From an uncultured Haliea sp. (GTDB taxonomy: Bacteria; Pseudomonadota; Gammaproteobacteria; Pseudomonadales; Halieaceae), in contig CAJXTK010000002.1 of the NCBI GenBank assembly GCA_913061115.1, positions 1-51,547 on the forward strand: 51,547 bases of DNA, in the 5' to 3' direction. Both the position numbers and the translations under genes were made by a program. Of this stretch, positions 17,965-26,805 are shown in pieces (position 1 is the first letter of the stretch; each line of letters opens with the position of its first letter). A model generated the notes under the pieces. It was not told the DNA's origin. It did no database searches and was given only the letters and a program-made list of their open reading frames with translations.

Positions 17965-18558
17965 TTAACTTTCGCAGAACGCACGCATTTTCTTGTAAGC
18001 GATATCAGTCTGCTCCGTCGTTGCGGCTTTAAGCAGCTCTTGCTTCGCCGCCAAACAATCAGACGACTCTCGCACGGTTTCTGCGTTCATCGAACTATAG
18101 GCGGGATGCGAGGCGGGAGTTGAACACAATACTGAAGAAACGCGTCTGATATTGGCATGCGTACCCTGCTCCACAGAAACGCAGTCTCCTATCCGAACAT
18201 CCTGATTTTCCAACACGATATCAATCGTACTATTATTGACCAGACGCACGGTAAATCGCTCCGCAGTGCCGGCGGTTTCCTTGGCGACAAGAGCACCCAG
18301 TCCAGCGCCAGCGGCAGCTCCAGCTACCTGCGACGCACTTGAGTGTCCGCTCGTTGCCAGCAGCCCAAGGGCGCCTCCAAGTATAGAGCTTGCACCATAA
18401 CTAGGCGCCATCGCCACCTGCTGGACGTTCTCGACAATGCCGTATTGCACAGAAATGACCTGATTGCGACTCGAACCGGTTCCGGGGGTTGTACTAGCGC
18501 AGCCGGCCAAAGCGACCATTAGGGCGGTGGACAATACTGCAATTACTTTGATAGTCAT
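17965..18558 (-). CDS. Glycine-zipper outer membrane lipoprotein
   Basis: A 197-residue lipoprotein with signal peptide and lipobox LAGC, residue 20 being the lipidated Cys. A Gly/Ala-rich glycine-zipper segment follows (SILGGALGLLATSG, QVAGAAAGAGLGALVAKETAG), then a small beta domain (FTVRLVNNSTIDIVL). It resembles SlyB/Pcp-type envelope lipoproteins in layout. A C-terminal extension of about 55 residues contains three more cysteines and is less usual. Probable role: outer-membrane integrity; no direct evidence. It is a single gene bounded by the hairpin at 17881-17911. Confidence 0.75.
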   Translation of the reverse strand: MTIKVIAVLSTALMVALAGCASTTPGTGSSRNQVISVQYGIVENVQQVAMAPSYGASSILGGALGLLATSGHSSASQVAGAAAGAGLGALVAKETAGTAERFTVRLVNNSTIDIVLENQDVRIGDCVSVEQGTHANIRRVSSVLCSTPASHPAYSSMNAETVRESSDCLAAKQELLKAATTEQTDIAYKKMRAFCES

Positions 18559-18662
18559 AACGTGTGCGTCCTATTAAGAGGGAGGGTGTAAACAGTCAAA
18601 CATTATCGGTTAAGTATGGCAAATCTTGTTGTCGCAGTCACCCAATTGCAATCAGACGGCGG

Positions 18663-19532
18663 TTAGGCCGCATTCACATGAAGGTACTTTTGCGGGTCTG
18701 ATGCCACCGTGATCCTGTGAAGCAAGCGATCGTAGCCGTCATAACCGCCGTTAGCCTTATGCAACAGACTACGATTGTCCCAGATCACAAACATATTTTC
18801 CTGCCATTTATGGCTGTACTGGAACTCTTCTCGCGTTTGCCATTGATGCAACTCCAACAGCAAGGTAAACGCTTCGTCGTCTGCCATGCCCTCCACACCT
18901 ACAATATAGCCAAGGCAACCCAGCAGCGTCTCACGACCGCTTTCCGGGTGTTGCAAGATAAACGGATGACCGCGCACGTCTCTGGCATCCTCAGAGTAAC
19001 GAATAGCCATACTGCGCCCTGCGGCCCTATCCTTCTCTCCATACATACCATCGGGAGCATAAGCTCCCGCGGCGGAATGCAGTGCTATGCGTCCCTCAAT
19101 TTTTGCGCGCAATGCTGGAGGCATTCCTGCCAAAGCCTTTTGCTGATTGATAAACCCCGTGTCTCCGCCGATTGGCGGAATGATCCGACTGTACAGGCAG
19201 GTCCCGATCGGTGGCTCTTGCATAAAACTCCAGTCGGAGTGCCAGTTTTCCGCGAACAGAGGGGCTTTTTCGTCCGCCTTTCGCGTCAAGGCCACAACGT
19301 GTTCACTCCCCTCCATTGGTTCGAAATAGGGCTCACTGCCAAAAACCCCCAAGCTTTGGACAATCCTCTCTAGATCGGCATTCGTCAAGGTCTGGTCAGG
19401 GAAGGCAAGGATATGATGTTCTAACCAGGCCGACCGGACTGTCCGCAATGTGCCGACATCGAGACGCTTGGAAAGATCCAGCCCGGTGACGGCAGCGCCA
19501 CAGGCCTGGCCAGACGGGATAACCTTAATCAT
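18663..19532 (-). CDS. TauD/TfdA family Fe(II)/2-oxoglutarate dioxygenase
   Basis: A 289-residue dioxygenase. The iron triad is visible: H98 and D100 in ENWHSDWSF and H258 in NRSLLHKA. R273 (LLHRITV) would bind the 2-oxoglutarate carboxylate. The family oxidises sulfonates such as taurine, alkyl sulfates, chlorophenoxyacetates and other carboxylates; the substrate cannot be read from the sequence. The location near a sulfatase is compatible with organosulfur use but proves nothing. It is separated from the EthD-like gene upstream by 333 bases and may have its own promoter. Confidence 0.9.
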   Translation of the reverse strand: MIKVIPSGQACGAAVTGLDLSKRLDVGTLRTVRSAWLEHHILAFPDQTLTNADLERIVQSLGVFGSEPYFEPMEGSEHVVALTRKADEKAPLFAENWHSDWSFMQEPPIGTCLYSRIIPPIGGDTGFINQQKALAGMPPALRAKIEGRIALHSAAGAYAPDGMYGEKDRAAGRSMAIRYSEDARDVRGHPFILQHPESGRETLLGCLGYIVGVEGMADDEAFTLLLELHQWQTREEFQYSHKWQENMFVIWDNRSLLHKANGGYDGYDRLLHRITVASDPQKYLHVNAA

Positions 19533-19865
19533 TGAATGCCTCCCATAGACCGTAATTATTGCGCTTTCGAGGAGACACCAAGCCTCTCATTGAGCACAAT
19601 CTAACCCCTTGGCAATACTGTATACCAGTGTGCACATCATGCAATAATCATTGCCGACTTTATCTAGCAAAAAATTCGCGAGCAGCGCACCCGATGCGTC
19701 ACAAAGCGACCACTCGGTCAATCACGGGAGACCAGCAATCATAGCCTGCGCCATTTGCAAGGATCTGCTGGGCAAGGCGCAGACCAACATTTTGTGCCCG
19801 CTTTGTGCGGCGTCAAATATGAGGCCGTCAGTCGCGCGAGTTAGCAACAGTGCCCTGCTTTCTCC
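19533..19865. other. 333-base gap between the TauD-type and EthD-like genes
   Basis: No gene with a credible start, ribosome site or family was found on either strand. It probably contains the promoter of the TauD-type gene, but no convincing -35/-10 pair was picked out. The plus-strand frames here lack protein-like character. Confidence 0.4.
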
Positions 19866-20552
19866 CTATCGAAAATAATACTCGCTGGTCGCCAGAGAGA
19901 CCATATTATTGAAATCACAGAATCCGGGGAGTTCTTTCAGCATGGCTACTACGGCTTCCTGCGATCCGAAGTAGCGCTCATCATCCGTAAAGTCAGACAG
20001 TTCGCGAAAATGCTCACACACGATAGCGCGGTATGCAGGCGCGTCTGCTGTCAACGGCCTCGCCACAGCGTTTCGCACATAAGACCAGCGAAGAGGATGT
20101 AGATCAAATGAGGAGGTGGAATGCAGAACCTGCCAATTGTGATAGAACGCCTCATCAGACACGTCTTGCGGCTTACCGTTGGCGCCAAACTGAGTCACAC
20201 CCGGCCGACGTTGCCCTCCCTCCCACACCGGATCGAAAACCTGCGGCACAGATTCCGTGACTAGATAGCCGATGATGGCGTCGCTGATATCTGCCAGACT
20301 CGCCTCAAGAGGTGCACGCTGATCCAGACAATCGTGCCAAAATGACACCGCAGCTGACAGTCTCTGCCAGGGCCCTATCAGGCGACTCGGAGCCTGCTCT
20401 TGTATGCTCGGGTTGAGATCGGCAATATTGATGGTCAGCTGTGACGCCCCCAATGACTGCAGATGCGGTACCAGCTTATTGAGCAGGCTATCCCGAAACG
20501 TCTCGATTGAGACCGTCGCGGGCTTTTGCAAAAAATAAATACTCTTTTCCAC
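19866..20552 (-). CDS. EthD-like dimeric alpha-beta barrel protein
   Basis: A 228-residue protein that seems to contain two successive ferredoxin-like (EthD/ABM-type) modules. The first starts SIYFLQKPATVSIETFRDSLL, and the second contains VTQFGANGKPQDVSDEAFYHNW followed by HSTSSFDLHPLRWSYVRNAVARPL. Such proteins accompany degradation or tailoring enzymes of ring compounds, often without known catalysis. It is 61 bases downstream of the SRPBCC gene's stop and on the same strand, so a small operon SDR-SRPBCC-EthD is likely. The family call is by fold pattern rather than a diagnostic motif. Confidence 0.6.
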   Translation of the reverse strand: MEKSIYFLQKPATVSIETFRDSLLNKLVPHLQSLGASQLTINIADLNPSIQEQAPSRLIGPWQRLSAAVSFWHDCLDQRAPLEASLADISDAIIGYLVTESVPQVFDPVWEGGQRRPGVTQFGANGKPQDVSDEAFYHNWQVLHSTSSFDLHPLRWSYVRNAVARPLTADAPAYRAIVCEHFRELSDFTDDERYFGSQEAVVAMLKELPGFCDFNNMVSLATSEYYFR

Positions 20553-20613
20553 GCTGCACTACCCTCTCTCATAATAATTAATGGATACCGGACTCCGCGA
20601 CGGATAATTATCC

Positions 20614-21066
20614 TTACGCTCGATACAGTGACTCGGCACGCGCCTTAAGGCCCACAGCGCAATCGTTGAAACCCTTCTCCACCTGCGCACCCAACTGCTC
20701 AATCATCGGGCCTGAAAATTCGCCACTAAATTCATCAATGCTGCAGTAGCGGCAACTAGATCCATCAATAGGCGTTATACGCTGAATCCGGTCCGCATGA
20801 ATCGGATCGCCGGGTTTATTCTCCATGGACCATACAATCGTGTGTATGGGCTCAATTTTTGTCACATACTCCACCTGCGTCTGCAGCCCGTTACCCAAAT
20901 CAACTTGCATTTCAAGCGGCGAACCCAAGACCGCCTCACCTTTCATACTAGGGCAAAATGTGTTCCATAAGCCGTAGTTGGCAAAATCAAGAATGACGCC
21001 CCAGACCACTTCGGCCGGTGCATTGATGACAATCTCTTCACTGGAGACACTGTTAGCGGTAATCAT
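20614..21066 (-). CDS. SRPBCC (START/polyketide cyclase-like) family protein
   Basis: A 150-residue single-domain helix-grip protein. The start has the family pattern INAPAEVVWGVILDFANYGLWNTFCPSMKGE, and the end is a long helix (IEQLGAQVEKGFNDCAVGLKARAES). Such proteins bind hydrophobic ligands or act as cyclases. ATG 21066 is preferred because AAGGAG lies at ideal distance; a TTG two codons earlier is also in frame. It lies 45 bases after the SDR gene in the same direction, suggesting a shared transcript and substrate. Confidence 0.85.
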   Translation of the reverse strand: MITANSVSSEEIVINAPAEVVWGVILDFANYGLWNTFCPSMKGEAVLGSPLEMQVDLGNGLQTQVEYVTKIEPIHTIVWSMENKPGDPIHADRIQRITPIDGSSCRYCSIDEFSGEFSGPMIEQLGAQVEKGFNDCAVGLKARAESLYRA

Positions 21067-21111
21067 GATCAAACTCCTTCAGGTGACAGATGAATAGTAC
21101 TAACGGATCAA

Positions 21112-21876
21112 TTAATTGGCGTAGCTTATCCCGCCATTGACCCGCCAGGTCTGGCCGTTGACCCATTCGCCGTCATCAGACAACAAAAAGGCTACTGCGC
21201 CGGCAATGTCCTGCGGCGCGCCATGGCGCTGGCTGCGCACACCCTTTCGCATCGAATCTTTCATCGCCTGACTCATGTTCGCGTCCAGCTGCTCGGTCAG
21301 CACAAAGCCTGGTGATATCACGTTGCATCGAATACCTTCTTGACCCCACTTGGAGGCAATGTGGCGACACAACGAATTAACACCCGCCTTAGACGCGGCA
21401 TAAGCCGGTCGCTCAGCTTCGCCAATCACCGCTGCATCGGAGGACGTTAGTACCATGCAACCGCTGCCCTGCTCTAACATGTGCGGGAGAGCCGCGCGCA
21501 CCAACATCGCAGTACCGATCACATTCACCCGCAGGGTGCGTTCCCATAAAGCGCTGTCATTGCTAAGGATATCCCCGTCCACCAGCACCGATTGTAAATC
21601 TGCCACGTTGGCGAATAGGCCGTCCAGCCGACCAAAGTGTGCAACCGCTGAATCGACCAGGGTAGTAATCGTTGCCTCATCGGACTGGTCAAAGTACCAA
21701 GCCATGGCATCGAAGCCGGCAGCATTCAATTCTTCGACCAAACCCTCGGCCGCAGCCATATTGAAATCACCAACGCCGACGCGTGCGCCCTCTTCGCATA
21801 AACGGCGAACAGTGGCGGCGCCAATACCGGTAGCACCGCCACAAACCAAAATGTGCTTTCCCTGCAGGTTTTTCAT
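21112..21876 (-). CDS. Short-chain dehydrogenase/reductase (SDR)
   Basis: A 254-residue classical SDR. The cofactor motif is GGATGIGAATVRRLCEEG with the acidic GDFN after the second strand, suggesting NAD(H). The active site is Ser in VLTSSDAAVIG and YAASK for Tyr/Lys, and the end is GQTWRVNGGISYAN. It oxidises or reduces an alcohol/ketone; the substrate is unknown. It heads the SDR-SRPBCC-EthD run and diverges from the sulfatase across 143 bases. A role as the missing ketosphinganine or ceramide reductase of the distant island is possible but not supported by position. Confidence 0.92.
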   Translation of the reverse strand: MKNLQGKHILVCGGATGIGAATVRRLCEEGARVGVGDFNMAAAEGLVEELNAAGFDAMAWYFDQSDEATITTLVDSAVAHFGRLDGLFANVADLQSVLVDGDILSNDSALWERTLRVNVIGTAMLVRAALPHMLEQGSGCMVLTSSDAAVIGEAERPAYAASKAGVNSLCRHIASKWGQEGIRCNVISPGFVLTEQLDANMSQAMKDSMRKGVRSQRHGAPQDIAGAVAFLLSDDGEWVNGQTWRVNGGISYAN

Positions 21877-22019
21877 AATGTGGTCTCCAAAGACCAGTTT
21901 CGCCGCATTGCTATGCGATAGAAGAATTTGAGTGGGTTAGACAGATGTGACAGTATCTCTGCCTGATACGCCAATTTCCAGTGTAATTGGGCCGCCACAC
22001 CGATGGAAACTGAACCAAG

Positions 22020-23495
22020 ATGAATATTTTCATGTTTTTTTGGAACAGAATCACAGCAGCAGTCAGCACCCTGTTATTGCTGATTGTGCTGATCGCACTT
22101 TTTATGGGTTACCGTCTGGCCGGCAGCGGGCAATCCGAGAATCAGAACAGACTAAACAACAAACACGATTATCTGACCCAAATCAGCCAACACGATAAAA
22201 CTGATCGGACCGCTCCCAATATTGTCTTTATCCTTTACGATGATATGGGCTACGGTGATGTTGGCGCAGGTGCCGAAGATAGCCTGATGATCGCCACACC
22301 CAATATCAACACATTAGCAGCCGACGGCGTTGTGCTGACAGACTTTTATTCTCCTGCACCGGTGTGCACTCCCTCACGTGCGGGGTATCTCACTGGAAGA
22401 CTGGCGGCTCGAGCGGGACTGCCCAATGTGGTCTTTCCGAGCGGAGGGGCCAAGGGCTTTTTGTTCAACGCTTTGCTCACTCCCAAGGCCAATATACGCC
22501 TACCGGCGGAGGAAATTACGCTAGCGGAACTGCTGAGCGCAGCGGGCTACGCCACCGGCATGGTCGGCAAGTGGCACCTTGGAGATCGCAGTCCATCACT
22601 ACCCAACGACATGGGGTTTGACAGCTACTTTGGCGCTTTATACAGCAACGATATGCAGCCCTTTGCCCTCTATGCCAACCGCGACATCGCCGCAGAAGCA
22701 CCGGTAGACCAGCGCTTCCTAACCGAGCGCTACACTCAAGCGGCCACCAATTTCATCCAGCAACATGCCGAGGAACCCTTCTTCCTCTATTTCGCCCACA
22801 ATTTTCCTCACGCTCCACTTTCTACCAGACCCGAGCGCAGCGGCACTTCGAGGGCCGGCCTTTACGGTGACGTGCTGGAGGAAATAGACGACAGCATCGG
22901 TGCAATCGTTGCGGCACTGGAGCGCACTGAAAACCTGGACAATACACTGATCATCATCACCTCAGACAACGGGCCCTGGTTTCTAGGTGACGCAGGCGAT
23001 CAGCGTGGCCGCAAGGGCAACACCTTCGAAGGCGGCATGAGGGTACCCTTCATTGCCCATTGGCCAGCGGGTATCGCGCCAAACAGGACTGAACATGCAA
23101 TGGCAATGGGCATTGATCTACTGCCAACGGTGCTGGACCTGTTGCAGCTACCTGCGCCATCGGATCGAACCCTCGATGGTCGCAGTATTCTTAGCATTTT
23201 GACTCATGGCGGACCGTCTCCGCACGATTATCTTTACTACTATGATGGTGAGACTCTGTTCGCGGTGCGCGACCAGCACTTTAAGTACCGTGGAGCTGCA
23301 GGCGTTCTCTATGGTACCGATCAGGCACCGATAGGTGTCGCCATACCAAAGAAAGAATGGCTTTTTGATCTCGCGGGCGACACGCGGGAATCCTATGATA
23401 CGTCCAATCGGAACCCGAAAAAGTTAATTCAACTGCGCGCTGCCTTCGAGGCTAAAAACCGTGAAATGGCTGAGAACAAGCGGGGCTGGAAATAG
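22020..23495 (+). CDS. Type I sulfatase (formylglycine-dependent arylsulfatase family)
   Basis: A 491-residue sulfatase anchored by an N-terminal membrane segment (about 8-30). Metal ligands D74 and D75 lie in FILYDDMGYGD. The signature C116-TPSRAGYLTGR is the Cys that anaerobic or FGE-type maturases convert to formylglycine. GMVGKWHLGDR and TSDNGPW are also present. It hydrolyses sulfate esters, probably in the periplasm; the substrate is unknown. No maturase gene is in the window. It diverges from the SDR gene and ends at a clear terminator. It could serve sulfated algal compounds or the cell's own sulfated products. Confidence 0.94.
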   Translation: MNIFMFFWNRITAAVSTLLLLIVLIALFMGYRLAGSGQSENQNRLNNKHDYLTQISQHDKTDRTAPNIVFILYDDMGYGDVGAGAEDSLMIATPNINTLAADGVVLTDFYSPAPVCTPSRAGYLTGRLAARAGLPNVVFPSGGAKGFLFNALLTPKANIRLPAEEITLAELLSAAGYATGMVGKWHLGDRSPSLPNDMGFDSYFGALYSNDMQPFALYANRDIAAEAPVDQRFLTERYTQAATNFIQQHAEEPFFLYFAHNFPHAPLSTRPERSGTSRAGLYGDVLEEIDDSIGAIVAALERTENLDNTLIIITSDNGPWFLGDAGDQRGRKGNTFEGGMRVPFIAHWPAGIAPNRTEHAMAMGIDLLPTVLDLLQLPAPSDRTLDGRSILSILTHGGPSPHDYLYYYDGETLFAVRDQHFKYRGAAGVLYGTDQAPIGVAIPKKEWLFDLAGDTRESYDTSNRNPKKLIQLRAAFEAKNREMAENKRGWK

Positions 23496-23559
23496 CCGGT
23501 GGGCGAAGATCGCCTACCGAGTGAATAACGGAAAACGGTATTCTTGAATACCCCCGGAA

Positions 23560-23587
23560 CTGCGTAGAACCTGACGCAGCTTTTTTT
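23560..23587 (+). terminator. Rho-independent terminator after the sulfatase
   Basis: The stem CTGCGT/ACGCAG with an eight-base loop is followed by C and then seven T residues. It lies ~65 bases after the sulfatase stop codon and immediately before the DUF3313 lipoprotein gene, so it separates the two transcripts. Confidence 0.8.
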
Positions 23588-23611
23588 AAAAAATGCATGA
23601 GGGCAATTATC

Positions 23612-24301
23612 ATGAACTATTCAATGGCTGGCAGTGCGCTGGCGTGTCTGTTGCTGGTCGCTTGTCAAAATACACCCCAGATCCAAACCGGCGAAAATGC
23701 GGAAGTCATTCAGGGCAGCCTCGTTCGCGTTGATCACTCACGCACCAAACTGGCCTATATAGATCCCAGCGCGGATTTCAACAAATACACTGCCATTCTG
23801 CTAACACCCCTGGGCGTGGACAATGTGGAGGTCATTCAGCCAACCAACAGCTACAGGACCACTAGAACTCCCAACTGGGAACTTACCGACGCCGACAGAC
23901 TAAGGCTACAGAAAGACTTTCATGAGGCGATGTCAAAGCAACTTGCTTTGCAAAAAACTTACCCGCTGGTCACGGCGGCCGGTGACGATGTGCTGCTGAT
24001 ATCAGCCAAGTTGACCCGCATCGCACCCACAGCGCCGAAGGACGATAATCGCTCACGGCCTGCAGGGCGCAGTAAAATTGTGACAGAGGGCGCCGGCAAG
24101 ATCAGTGTCGAGGTTACGTTCAGCGACTCTGAAACCGGCGAAGTGCTCGCTCTGGCAAAAGACACCCGGTCCGGATCTTCCCTGTGGGGCCTAAACAATA
24201 GCATCACCAATGCAGCGCAAGTGCGCCGAGTTTTCACTTCGTGGGCTATGCAGATACGAGCGCAACTGGATAGAGTCCACAGCCAGAAAATTGTGGAGTA
24301 G
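23612..24301 (+). CDS. DUF3313 family lipoprotein
   Basis: A 229-residue predicted lipoprotein with a signal peptide and lipobox LLVAC. The body matches the DUF3313 pattern: an early segment YIDPSADFNKYTAILLTPLGVDNVEV, then LTDADRLRLQKDFHEAM, and a late FSDSETGEVLALAKDTR. Function is unknown. The ATG at 23612 is chosen because GAGGG lies upstream; ATG 23597 would add five residues. It stands alone, with a terminator before it and a hairpin after it. Confidence 0.78.
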   Translation: MNYSMAGSALACLLLVACQNTPQIQTGENAEVIQGSLVRVDHSRTKLAYIDPSADFNKYTAILLTPLGVDNVEVIQPTNSYRTTRTPNWELTDADRLRLQKDFHEAMSKQLALQKTYPLVTAAGDDVLLISAKLTRIAPTAPKDDNRSRPAGRSKIVTEGAGKISVEVTFSDSETGEVLALAKDTRSGSSLWGLNNSITNAAQVRRVFTSWAMQIRAQLDRVHSQKIVE

Positions 24302-24310
24302 CGTTCTGAT

Positions 24311-24336
24311 GACCGCAGGGCGATAACACTGCGGTC
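24311..24336. terminator. Perfect 8-bp hairpin between convergent genes
   Basis: GACCGCAG and CTGCGGTC form a perfect eight-base stem with a ten-base loop in the 63 bases between the DUF3313 and DUF3581 stop codons. No T run follows on either strand, so it could be a weak bidirectional terminator or an RNA 3'-end protecting structure. Confidence 0.45.
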
Positions 24337-24364
24337 GCGTGGTCTGCATTGCGGGATATGATTA

Positions 24365-25069
24365 TTATGTCGAAAAAGATAGCTTACTATCGTTATAGGA
24401 ACTAATGGCGCCTTCGATGGCGTCCTCGTCATACTCACGCAGGCCCATTAGCAACATATGCTTCTTCCCGCGTCCAACAACTTCTCCATCATCCTCAAGA
24501 TGAAACGCGAGCTCAACACTACCGCGCTTTCCGTTGACCTCAAGTTTGTTGTAATCGCCACGGAGTAACGGCTTCTCGACGTCAAGCCTGTCAAGGTCGA
24601 TAGACATGCTCTCATAAATGACCAGCGGACGATCAGGGCGAATCATTACATTTTGCTCAGCGAGAAGTGGCACCAGAATATGTGGGAAGGTTTGGCCAGA
24701 AAATTGCACGTAACTCTGCGTTAGATTCTGCAGTAAAGATTCGTCATGAGATACATTCCCCGCGCGCTTCACCCGCAGATACTCCCTCCCCTCCTCATCA
24801 TTGATGTGCATTTCTTCCGCGGGCTCGGGCATAAGGAGTTGCACGCCTGCGACAACCATACCGGAAAAGACGAATTCCATATGCTGGCTGATCCCGTACT
24901 TAGCTAGAATAATAGAAAACAACAGATCGCCGGGGATGCAAAATCGTTTAGCATCAATATCGTGCAGAGGATTAAAATCATCGGCCATTTGCTTGGCAAA
25001 ATTACTGCCTTGCTCGCGCGTAAAGCAGACATTGCCATTAGGCTCGCTAAAATATCGATCGATGATCAT
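24365..25069 (-). CDS. DUF3581 family protein
   Basis: A 234-residue cytoplasmic protein found in gammaproteobacteria. The N-terminal signature is FTREQGSNFAKQMADDFNPLHD followed by DAKRFCIPGDLLFSIILAKYG. That layout (a DFNPLH segment near a hotdog-like helix) recalls MaoC/FabZ-like hotdog proteins, but the function is unknown. It is the last chromosomal-core-like gene before the glycolipid island. Its promoter should lie in 25070-25177. Confidence 0.75.
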   Translation of the reverse strand: MIIDRYFSEPNGNVCFTREQGSNFAKQMADDFNPLHDIDAKRFCIPGDLLFSIILAKYGISQHMEFVFSGMVVAGVQLLMPEPAEEMHINDEEGREYLRVKRAGNVSHDESLLQNLTQSYVQFSGQTFPHILVPLLAEQNVMIRPDRPLVIYESMSIDLDRLDVEKPLLRGDYNKLEVNGKRGSVELAFHLEDDGEVVGRGKKHMLLMGLREYDEDAIEGAISSYNDSKLSFST

Positions 25070-25177
25070 GGTCGAATTGACTCGCCAGTAGTTGCTTTTA
25101 ATTATGCAGTTTATCAGCTAATTGACTGCAGAGCGCATCAGGAGGCCCATTTGAGTAAATGGCCGTCAATATAGGGG

Positions 25178-25894
25178 TCAAAAACGCTGAATTTTTTTAC
25201 CTATAAGACGATCACGTAACTTCCAGAATAGATTGTCCGGATTGACCACAATAATGAAAACCCTACGCAGACGATCTTCAGGACATTCGATCGGGTTCAC
25301 CGCGTGCCAGGCATGATCCCCACGCAGTATAAGAGAGCTGTAGTTCCCGAGGCAGTCGCATTCGATAACGTTATCGAACTCTTTAATATCGGGGGCCGAG
25401 TTATAGTCTAGTCGACCACCATCGTCCAATACCAGCGTGGAGCCGCCCCATGCCGCGTCCCAATCGTCAGTGGAATTAAAATAAAACAGATGCGAACCGT
25501 GTTCGCGCTTGGCATCACAATGCGGGGAAACATCAGCACCACTGGGCGTATAATGCCAATGAAAGCGAAACTCTGCTTTTTTCGCACCTAACAAACGCTC
25601 GATTTCTTTACGGTAGGCATCGGAGCAAAGCTCACCGATGAATTCCTTCCAAGGTTTAGGCACGGGCATATCCGGCGTATATTCTAGTGAGTACCGGTCA
25701 TGTGGTGCCTGTCCAGCCCGACGTTCATAACCAAATTTCTGTTCGAACATCTCCTGTGGCGGCATATTCTCCAACAGATCCTGGAAGCCTGATTCAGTCA
25801 GAACGCCTTCGCTATTGAAATACGGATAGGGATTAACGGCCAAGAATTCTTCTCGGGATAGACTGCGCAGCTTCTCAATATTTAGGTAGTTCAC
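25178..25894 (-). CDS. 2OG-Fe(II) oxygenase
   Basis: A 238-residue prolyl-4-hydroxylase-like dioxygenase. Iron ligands H125 and D127 lie in VSPHCDAKREHGS, the distal His is H197 in HAWHAVNPIE (H194 is an alternative), and an Arg at 210/211 (DRLRRVFIIV) would bind 2-oxoglutarate. The GTG start overlaps the stop of the upstream GT-like gene in GTGA. It is therefore translationally coupled as the last gene of a three-gene operon (sulfotransferase, GT-like, oxygenase). Inference: it hydroxylates a lipid chain or sugar of the product made by this island. A second unrelated-looking oxygenase lies at 36063. Confidence 0.85.
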   Translation of the reverse strand: MNYLNIEKLRSLSREEFLAVNPYPYFNSEGVLTESGFQDLLENMPPQEMFEQKFGYERRAGQAPHDRYSLEYTPDMPVPKPWKEFIGELCSDAYRKEIERLLGAKKAEFRFHWHYTPSGADVSPHCDAKREHGSHLFYFNSTDDWDAAWGGSTLVLDDGGRLDYNSAPDIKEFDNVIECDCLGNYSSLILRGDHAWHAVNPIECPEDRLRRVFIIVVNPDNLFWKLRDRLIGKKIQRF

Positions 25895-26805
25895 GCGGCC
25901 ATTCCCTCTAGATTGGGAGTGCGGTCCAACACTTCAAAAGCGTCATGGCGCACATGATTTTTACTGATTTCGTCTCGGACAAGATCTTCGCTGACATGTC
26001 CTGAATGCAGACACTCTTTCAGCAGGCCGAAAAAAAACTGCTGTTGGCGCAAGTCCGGATGTTTTTTATAACGACCCAGCAGGCCATATTGACCAAACAT
26101 CTTTATCCGCAAGCTATTGGCAGAGTCCAGTAGCGGGTTACCCTTGAATTTTTCAGCGGGCGTATAATCCACAGGCAAACCTGTTTTCCATGGCTGTGTT
26201 TTGCGCTTCGTATTGTGCAGTAAGCGCGTATTGGCATCGAGATGGTCAAAGTCGTTCCAGCAGTCTTCGAGGTAGCCGATATTGGCGGGGTCGTCGTAAG
26301 CGAGCACCATCCACTTTTTATAGTCTATTTCCGAGCGGAACAGCTGATCGAACTCCAATTCGGCATCCCAATGCTGCAGGCGAGCACAGTCCATCAACAT
26401 CACACTGGTGGCAACCTGGAGCGCTTTCCTCTGGCTTCCTGAGCGGCGACGGCCCATGACAGCGGCGCCCTTCATGTCCTTTTGTAACAGGTCGTAGATA
26501 TCACCCACTGCGAAAATGTCTGGATCGGTCAGCACCGCGCGTCCCTGCCAATTCATCAACTTCGGCGGCAAAAAGCGCAGTGGCGTGAAGGATTGTAAAT
26601 CGTCCATGTGCCAAACACGCTCAGTACCACCGCGCAGGAAGGTCTGGCCTTCCTTGGCGCTGAGATAGGGGTAGTCACGAGTATGAATAAACTTAACGTC
26701 AAACTTGTCCGCATGGGCTGAATTTCGACGAAAGGAATATTCAGCAACCAAAGCCCCCAGCCATTGCCGCTCATTGGTGTGAATAAAGACGCAGTTATTC
26801 GTCAC
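25891..26805 (-). CDS. GT-A-like glycosyltransferase family protein (paralogue 1)
   Basis: A 304-residue protein, one of three paralogues in this island. They share an N-terminal CVFIHTNERQ-type segment, a central WHMDDLQSFTPLRFLPPKLM and the motif DPDIFAVGDI (D94-P-D96). That motif looks like the DxD metal/nucleotide-sugar site of GT-A enzymes such as GT8. Further shared motifs are QPWKTGLPVDYTP and QFFFGLLKECL near the C-terminus. No membrane segment is seen, so cytoplasmic sugar transfer to a lipid carrier or ceramide is suggested; donor and acceptor are unknown. GTG start; its first base overlaps the stop codon of the sulfotransferase upstream. Confidence 0.6.
   Translation of the reverse strand: MTNNCVFIHTNERQWLGALVAEYSFRRNSAHADKFDVKFIHTRDYPYLSAKEGQTFLRGGTERVWHMDDLQSFTPLRFLPPKLMNWQGRAVLTDPDIFAVGDIYDLLQKDMKGAAVMGRRRSGSQRKALQVATSVMLMDCARLQHWDAELEFDQLFRSEIDYKKWMVLAYDDPANIGYLEDCWNDFDHLDANTRLLHNTKRKTQPWKTGLPVDYTPAEKFKGNPLLDSANSLRIKMFGQYGLLGRYKKHPDLRQQQFFFGLLKECLHSGHVSEDLVRDEISKNHVRHDAFEVLDRTPNLEGMAA

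Noticed and set aside
18717-19373. 218-codon plus-strand open frame opposite the TauD-type gene
   Set aside because: Antisense shadow of a gene with a full iron-binding triad; composition is not protein-like.
21455-21931. 158-codon plus-strand open frame opposite the SDR gene
   Set aside because: Antisense shadow; the SDR motifs on the minus strand are complete.
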